In this document: in pieces, positions 57,064 to 64,000 of the stretch | Layout: every line of letters starts with the position of its first letter | Position numbering within the stretch: the first letter of the stretch is position 1 | DNA from: Tricholomella constricta | Lineage: Eukaryota; Basidiomycota; Agaricomycetes; Agaricales; Lyophyllaceae | Direction: 5' to 3' | DNA length: 64,000 nt | Assembly (NCBI GenBank): GCA_013368375.1 | Contig: JAACJP010000004.1 | Location: 1,116,001-1,180,000, forward strand | The notes under the pieces: generated by a model | Told to the model about the DNA's origin: nothing | The model's input: the letters and a program-made list of their open reading frames with translations, nothing else | Database searches by the model: none | Program-made: the position numbers and the translations under genes

Positions 57064-57360
57064 TCGTGAATTCTGCCCAATTGTCGGTAAGGCAGATAAT
57101 TGTGTAGATTATCAGTCTTAACTATGTTTCTCTGTTTTAAGCGGAAAGAGCTACTTATTCCGGCCCCCTGAGGATTTCGCAAATAATTACTGACAATTCA
57201 CTGGTAAACCACGCGAATAAACATCCTTTCGGATACTATTAATATTTGCGAAAGAAGAAATATAGAGGCATTGAAAGGAGCAAACGAGTGAGCTATCGAA
57301 GAAGAAAGAACACGTTGAATCATTGTTGAAGTAAAGTTCCGAGTCAGTTCTCTAATAAAA
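57064..57360. other. Flank of the truncated LINE; no gene
   Basis: A/T-rich. Contains an imperfect inverted repeat (tttcgcaaataatta at 57175-57189 and taatatttgcgaaa at 57240-57253) with a 50-bp spacer. No coding frame. Confidence 0.45.
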
Positions 57361-60046
57361 CTACTCGATCATTGCGTCCCAATCAACATCCTTTAAGATC
57401 TCATCCAGCGTCGCCTCCCGATGAGCCTTGCTACATGAAACAATAGTCAGGCATCGGAAGAACAATGCGATGTGACAATTGAATCTTACCTGACATCTTG
57501 GTAGATATCGTGCATCAGCTTGTGGTAGATGTCGGGTTTGTTCATCTGCAGGCCTCTAATGAGGAGGAAGTGCGCCTTGTAAGTGCTGTCGAAGACCTTT
57601 CCAGCAAATTCAGTGGCCGTCCCGGTCTGTAACTGTTTGAGAACAACGTGTATCTGAAGTTAAAAAATATCAGAAGTACATAATGTTGAGATAACAAACA
57701 TTACTTCGACTTACGGCAGTAGCAACCAGTGTCAGCATATGAATCGGGATCTCGAGTTCCTCTGGAGCAGTGGAAAGCGACGATTTGAATCTTCGGTGGT
57801 GTAGAAGTCCAAGGCCACCATCTTCGAAGAAGGCGGCTCGGATGGCGGCGGGAATGACACTGCTCCGGAATGGGCGGCGCCGATCGTAACCCTGTAATGG
57901 GTTCAGTTAATGTATGAATAAGACGAGCAAATCATATACCTGATCTTTGGGAGGGTACAAGTAAGAACTCTTGTCGAGTAATGCAGCAATGGCCGCAACA
58001 TCGCCCTTCGAGACTCCACAATGCTTGGAAACAGACGGCAAGATGAGTTTCTTGATTTCGCCGCGGAATATGCCAAGGCGTTGCGAGACCTTCAACCAGT
58101 TAATAGAATGGAACAGAAAGGATAGTAGTATGCGACATACATATTCCCGTAACGGCTTTGCATACAACGCAACAATGTCGCTCTCAATCCGATCAGCAAT
58201 ATCGAACTCCCCATCAAAGCCGAGGCCCTCAGCCGCTGCAATCAAAGCTTGAGTTGAAATGTAATCAGGCCCTCCTGTCGATAACGGTGTAAGCATCGTC
58301 ATTATCTCTGTGAGAGCGACGGGCTTAGAATTTGGTGACCCAAACACCAGATATTCTCTTCCGAGCTCGATGCCTCGGCGTATGACTCGCTGAATGTCGT
58401 CATTCTGCTGCTTGAGCCCGATTTGTAGTGTGTCACCATTGGCGGTCTTCGGTAATACTGTGAGGTCGGTTCGTGATTTCCAGTGCCGGGCTTGCATGGG
58501 CTGCTCCTGTTTGACCTGGATATGTGCCTTTGGTTCGCTAATCAGAGGCATCTGTAGAAAATCAGTCGTAATTGAGGTGATTTAATTGAAGTGCGCGCAC
58601 CTCCTGCTTCAGCTTTGCCTCTCGCTGCAAAACTCTCTTCAAATTCTAAAACATGCGCAGTAAGGCACAGAGGACAAATTGTTGTGGAGTTCACAAACCT
58701 TCTTCGTCTACAATATCTATCAGCTTCCGTTTTCATAAATTAAATGAAGACATACCGGTGGAGGTGATACCTCATCATCTGATTCAAGCATTGGCTTCCG
58801 AATTTGTGTCCTCTTGCACGGTTTGGGATCCTCTTCAGTTTGGAGCTCATCGTCGTCGTCGGTAGTTGGAGGATAGTGACCGGTGCTGGAGTCAGTGCTA
58901 GAAGCACGCGTATATTTGCGCCGAGCGGTAGGAGGAAAGTTGGGATAGTTAGTGTCGCTGTCTGCTGCCTCTGTAACCGCTTGAAACTCGGTATCGTTCC
59001 AGTAGATAGCCTGGCGATGGTGTGGCGAACAGCATTTGTGAATGGAGGGATGTTTGGAACTGATTAGATAACACACTTCTCTTGCCAAATGATCAACATC
59101 AATGTCATCACGGTCCTCCATCTCTTGATCAGAACTGTCGTCGTCAAGGTCCTGCCGCTCTTCTTCTTCCTCGCCTTCATCATCCACATCCTCTTCAGTC
59201 GCGTCGACATCGGTTATCAACTGTCTTTGCTCTATGGCCGGCATCAAGTCGTGAGATGGTGTCTCTATATCAGCACCACCAGTGGCCTCGTCGCCATCTT
59301 CGACACTGATCTTGGGGGCACGATAGGCCCTCGCAGCTACAAAAATAAATGTGAGTGCTTGGACGATTCAATCATTGTAATTATACATACCACTTGTATT
59401 AATTGTATTCGGTTTCATTTTTTCTCGGACAGGTGAATTTTTCGAAGGTTCTCTGGCTTTGACGGGCGTCGACACCACAGCAGAAGACTTCAGGGCTTTT
59501 CTACGAGGTTTCGACGTTGCAGCTAAGTAGGATACATTAGAAGCTTAAATAACACGATAAAAACGCAGCCCTACTATTTTGTATGGCTTTGGGTGTCGAT
59601 GACGGTATGGCCTTTGTTTTCTTGACTTTCGGGGCACTCACTGTGAGTAAAGGGGCTATAGTGAACATTGAGCAGCTCTCGTAGTATTGCTGACCTTCTG
59701 CTATTTCGGTCTTGCTAGCTGCTCTTTTACGAGCACGCGACCTCTTAGGCTCCCAGGCTATACAGCGGTGAGTTTCGGTGACGTGTTTCTGTGAAGCTTT
59801 GAGAACTAACGGGGATTTGCAATTGCAGCCTTCTTCGCTGCTCGAATCATTGGGCCCAGGTCTGGAAAGTGCACGATAGTCATGGTAAGTACGGACATGC
59901 TTTCATTTGTAGACGACGCACTACTTACCTTCGCTTTCCTCAGTCTCCTGGGATGCACTTGCAGGGTCTACGCCTTCGAGGCTTAGAAAACTGTTTCCTG
60001 GCCCGCCGTCTGCCTTGGATAGCCGACCAGAACGTCGACTCGACAT
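57361..60046 (-). CDS. DUF6532-domain nuclear-like protein
   Basis: Many short exons; start 60046 (MSSRRSGRLSKADGGPGNSF). The N-terminal half has basic patches resembling nuclear-localisation or AT-hook-like segments (KRSRARKRA) and Lys/Pro-rich blocks. An acidic run (EEDVDDEGEEEEERQDLDDD) and RRKYTRASSTDSSTG follow. The C-terminal half is DUF6532: IQRVIRRGIELGREYLVFGS, YISTQALIAAAEGLGFDGEF, GIFRGEIKKLIL, IAALLDKSSYLYPP, then across introns VIPAAIRAAFFEDGG, PIHMLTLVATAIHVVLKQLQ TGT and FAGKVFDSTYKAHFLLIRGL. It ends KDVDWDAMIE. DUF6532 proteins are numerous in Agaricomycetes and their function is not established; DNA association is only suggested by the basic N-terminus. It is divergent from the transposase gene, 259 bp between starts. 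Confidence 0.72.
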
Positions 60047-60305
60047 CTACCACAAATTTAGGGTGAGTGATGAGCTCCTCGATATCGGACTACAGAACTG
60101 ACAGTAAGAACAGTGGCGAGGAGAGGGATGTGCTGTCAGGGGAGGTGGGGTGGACCAGGTAAGGCTCGGGGCCTGAATTATAATTATGGTTCGTTTTCTA
60201 ACTCGTAACCATCAAAACACAATATAACCCGCTCACTCACTCCTTCTCCAGCCCATAAAGATCATTACTTGCTCACATATCTCTTGTCTTTATTACCTTT
60301 GAATC

Positions 60306-63300
60306 ATGCACTTTCCTTGCTCTGGCTGTGGCACCAAATTCTCGTTGCAGGGCGCTCTCCTTCAGCACTTACGCAAATCACAGAAGCCTGGATGTAGCAC
60401 AGCTTTGAAGGCACTCGAAAATCAGATACGACCTTCTGTATTAGGCACACGTCGCCGTCGGGCCTCACCACCTTCTCATTCGACAACTAGCCCAGCAATG
60501 CCAGAGGTCGAAGCTTTCGAAGGCGACTTTTTCGGCACAGATTATGATGACCATGATTTTCCTTTTTCAGCCGACGAACATGAAAATTCGAGAGTCCCCA
60601 CTGTCTACGACACCTTCGAGAGGGATGATGTCGATTCTGAGGAAGAATTAGGAGAGGATCTCCTGACTCCGGGATGGGAGCCACCGAGAGCTCGTCCCAC
60701 CGTGCCGCAAACTTCATCTCAACAACCTCCTGAAGCACTCGATGACCAAATGGACATCGACACTGGACCTACTGCAGCACCTGGGGGCGCTTCTACAGCA
60801 GCACATGATCGACTTCGCCAGCCTCCCGCACACGTCGAATATTTTGGTGGTATGGCCGGCGCTCCCATACCATCCGACAATACTGGGCCTTCAGGATACT
60901 CTCGATACACTACCAAGCTTGGAGATGAGTCCAATCCGTGGGCACCGTTTGCTTCTCAGATGGACTGGGAGATCGCACGTTGGGCAAAGCTTCGAGGATC
61001 GGGATCATCGGCATTTTCTGAATTGCTCGACATTGAAGGGGTGCGCCTCTATAACTCCTTATTCCTTTGTTTCGAAATCACTCACATGTATATCCCACAG
61101 CTTGTCAAAGCACTTGGCCTTTCGTACCGAAATTCTAACGAACTCAACAAGATCATCGATTCGAAAATACCAGCCCGTCGACCGGCATTCAAACATTACG
61201 AGGCAAACGTCGCAGGAGAAGCATTCGATATTTTTGCTCGTGATATATTGGAATGTATCCGGGCACTGTATGGTCACCCCGAGCATGCCCAATATCTTTG
61301 TATAGCACCGGAACAACATTATGCCGATGCAGACAAAACACTACGGCTCTATCATGACCTCAATACTGGGAGATGGTGGTGGAGCACACAGGTAAGCTGG
61401 CTGCCCTTCACAAATGTCGGTTTTGTTGCTGACGTCTGTAATTAGCGAGTCCTTGAGGCAACAAGACCCGGCGCGACAATTATTCCTATCATCATATCAT
61501 CAGATAAGACACAGATTACGCTTTTTTGCAACAAATCTGCATATCCTGTCTACCTCACCATCGGGAACCTCCCAAAATCGATCCGTCGCAAGCCGTCGCG
61601 TCAGGGCCAAATTCTTCTTGCTTACCTCCCGACCTCCCGGCTGCTCCATATCCCGGTCAAGGCTGCTCGGCGTCGAACCCTTGCAAACCTCTTCCATGCT
61701 TGCATGTCCCGTATTCTGCAGCCTCTCAAGGATGCGGGGATCTATGGTGTCGAAATGATGAGTGGGGATGGAATTCGGCGTCGATGCCATCCCATACTCG
61801 CTGTTTACGTCGGCGATTATCCGGAGCAGTGCCTGGTCACAGGTGCATACACCGGTGATTGTCCCGGATGTGACTGCGCACACGATGAGCTTGGTGAGTA
61901 TCCCTGCGAGGCCTTCATTCGTGACATGGACACCGTCTTTGCTGCTCTCGACCAGCTTGGGAGCCCCAACTACACAGAAGCATGTCGCAAAGCAAACATC
62001 AAGCCCCTCCAGCATCCCTTCTGGGAAGATCTCCCTTACGTCGACATCTTCCTCTCCATCACCCCTGACATCCTTCACCAGCTCCATCAAGGCGTGATCA
62101 AGCACCTTATTGGATGGCTCACCGAGGCGTGTGGAGCTGCCGAAATCGACGCCCGTGTACGTCGACTACCCCCCAACCACAGCATCCGCATTTTTCACAA
62201 GGGAATCACAACATTATCTCGTGTTAGTGGCACCGAACACCGGCAAATGAGCAGTTTTTTGCTCGGGTTGCTCACAGATATTCACCTGCCTGTCTCTTCT
62301 GCACGCCTCATTCGCGCTACTCGAGCCTTGCTAGATTTTCTCTATCTCGCGCAGTATCCTGTCCACACTGACGAGACCCTGGATGCGCTTGAGGCATCCC
62401 TACATGACTTCCATGCCAACAAGTCCATCTTTGTCGATCTTGGGATACGCGAGGGCTTCAACATTCCCAAGCTCCATTTTCTCACCCATTATGTTCGTGC
62501 GATCAAGGTTTTTGGCACTACCGACAACTACAATACAGAGGCCACGGAACGGCTCCATATTGACTTTGCGAAGGACGCGTATCGGGCTACCAACCACAAA
62601 GACGAGTTCCCGCAGATGACAAAGTGGCTAGAGCGACGCGAGAAGATCCTGCATCACGCAAACTACATGACCTGGCGAACTCGGCAGCGAAGGGATGGTC
62701 CTATCCCAGTCTCTGCATGCTGTGAGACTCAGTGGCGACCATCTGATCTGTCATGTGTCCTTTACTACAAGATGACTCGACATCCAACGCGCAAATCTGT
62801 ATCACTAGATGATATTATGTCTATCTATGGAGCATCTTTCTTCCCTGCGGCCCTCGCACGCTTCATCGTTCAATTCAATCACCCAATGCGCACCCGCCGC
62901 CAGATTGAAGAGGATGCCGCCGATGTCCATTTCCCATTCTCGGCCCTACCTGTTTTCCACAAAATCAAATTTTGGAACGAAGAATTCCACGGCAACACGA
63001 CGCTTGATTCGATCCATGCCTATCCTCAAAGGATCGATGAACATGGAACTGTGATCACTCCTGCGCGATTTGATACAGCTTTGGTTCGTGTCAGGAGCTC
63101 GACAGATACCTCCGAACATGTATCTCAGATCAATGGTATGTTGGTATCTCACTGATTCTTATTCTTACCACACCATTGACCGACATCTTTGCACCTAGGC
63201 TGTCGAGTTGCTCAAGTTCGCATCGTTTTCACACTCCCGCCTGCCTCCCTGCCCTTTCTATTTACTTCGAAGGTTTGCCCTCCTCGTCATCTTGCATACG

Positions 63301-63554
63301 TCGAATGGTTTTCGGACTTTACTTCGTTTCCGGATCCAAATTTCAAAATGTACAAAGTTAAGCGCTCCTTTACAGATGGGGAGCGTATTGCCTCAGTGAT
63401 CCCGGTGTCCATCATTCAGCGTAGTGTACACCTTCTACCTAAATGGGGTCCCGTCGTCCCGCCGAGCTGGACAAGCCACAATGTTCTCGATGTCTGTCCC
63501 TCGTTCTTCGTCAATTCCTTCAAAGACCCTCATACACACTTTAATGTATATTAA
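60306..63554 (+). CDS. Plavaka-type DNA transposase
   Basis: Exons 60306-61040, 61101-61391, 61446-63135 and 63199-63554 splice in frame to 1,023 aa. The N-terminus is a C2H2-like finger (FPCSGCGTKFSLQGALLQHL). A disordered acidic stretch follows, then ESNPWAPFASQMDWEIARWA. The core has YLTIGNLPKSIRRKPSRQGQ, CHPILAVYVGDYPEQCLVTG, CPGCDCAHDELGE, VDIFLSITPDILHQLHQGVI KHLI, FNIPKLHFLTHYVRAIKVFG and TDNYNTEATERLHIDFAKDA YRATNHKDEF. The C-terminal exon gives CRVAQVRIVFTLP, LAYVEWFS and SVHLLPKWGPVVPPSW. This matches the Plavaka transposases of Agaricomycetes (CACTA-related), which catalyse cut-and-paste transposition; likely acidic catalytic residues lie in the SITPD and NTEATE segments. No in-frame stop was found, so it may be active. 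Terminal inverted repeats were not located. Confidence 0.88.
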
Positions 63555-64000
63555 TGTTGAATTAACTATGACTTTCTCTACTTTAATCAGTAAGCTTATA
63601 ATCGGTCGAAATTGAGTAACCTTATGTCGCATTCAGTCAATTATAGTCTTTTGTGATAATTCTTACCAATTCGCGCATTTTTATCGCGGGAGGTTTTTCC
63701 TGATGTGACCGGCTCATCTCATCCAAACTGCATCAGTACCTCGGTTTTTCTTTCCCCTTCTCCTCTTCACTCCTTACTCTTCCCGTTTCTTTCCACGGCT
63801 TCGGGTTTCCGTCCGTTTCCGTCTTAAATGATGTCGCAAGCATCTCCGGCCTGCGGCGCGACCTATGTCATCCCGTTTCTTTCTTCCGCAATGTGGCTAC
63901 CGTTTCCCTAAATGACTGGACTTGTTCTCTCAATGCCTGTCTGTCTCCTCTCCAGTTTCCTCTTTCATCCCATTCCTCATCCCAATTCCACCCAAAAATG
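63555..64000. other. 3' flank of the transposase, nothing recognised
   Basis: C/T-rich stretch, possibly the 3' part of the Plavaka element. No ORF longer than ~30 codons that can be supported, and no matching inverted repeat of the 60047-60305 region was seen. Confidence 0.4.

Noticed and set aside
60047..60305. Terminal inverted repeat of the Plavaka element
   Set aside because: I compared it by eye with 63555-64000 and found no convincing inverted match; the element ends may lie outside these stretches.

Overview
The window looks like genomic DNA of a mushroom-forming basidiomycete (Agaricomycetes). Almost every host gene is split by short introns of about 45-65 nt with GT-AG (rarely GC-AG) borders. 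Intergenic gaps are short, many gene pairs are divergent, and several families are typical of Agaricomycetes: DUF6534 membrane proteins, DUF6532, Plavaka-type transposases and tyrosine-recombinase (YR) retrotransposons. Names rest on motif and family recognition by reading; no search was run. Gene models were built by hand-splicing reading frames.

Layout, 0-34.8 kb (mostly host genes): the 3' end of an unknown gene; UTP13 (ribosome biogenesis); an aminodeoxychorismate-lyase-like enzyme; a DUF6534 membrane protein; a 3.6-kb gene-poor stretch with short-motif clusters and a 5'-truncated LINE flanked by a 14-bp target duplication; an NBR1-type autophagy receptor; RIB7 (riboflavin synthesis); methionine aminopeptidase 2; an alpha/beta-hydrolase; an ISC1-type sphingolipid phospholipase C; NXT1/p15 (mRNA export); PRP22 (splicing helicase); a DHX29/YLR419W-type helicase; a decayed small membrane-protein gene; nicotinamidase; and a hypothetical one-TM protein. 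Divergent pairs with 95-180 bp between start codons (RIB7/MAP2, ISC1/NXT1, PRP22/DHX, dehydrogenase/kinase) probably share promoters.

34.95-40.27 kb: an apparently complete Ngaro/PAT-like YR retrotransposon on the minus strand, with split direct repeats (B - ORFs - A B A), gag, RT-RNase H and a tyrosine recombinase. Its pol frame opens 10 nt after the gag start and overlaps all of gag. The overlapped part of the pol frame carries six copies of a short motif that the gag frame does not show, which suggests true dual coding. Pol and recombinase overlap as ATGA.

40.3-48.2 kb: RidA, a 3-hydroxyisobutyrate-dehydrogenase-like enzyme, an Ark/AAK1-family kinase and a CTR copper transporter.

48.4-64 kb (mobile-element rich): a decayed gag-RT element; head to head with it an endonuclease-RT (LINE-like) polyprotein of 1,665 aa that stops just after its RT; a DUF6532 gene; and a Plavaka-type DNA transposase with a complete spliced frame, divergent from the DUF6532 gene.
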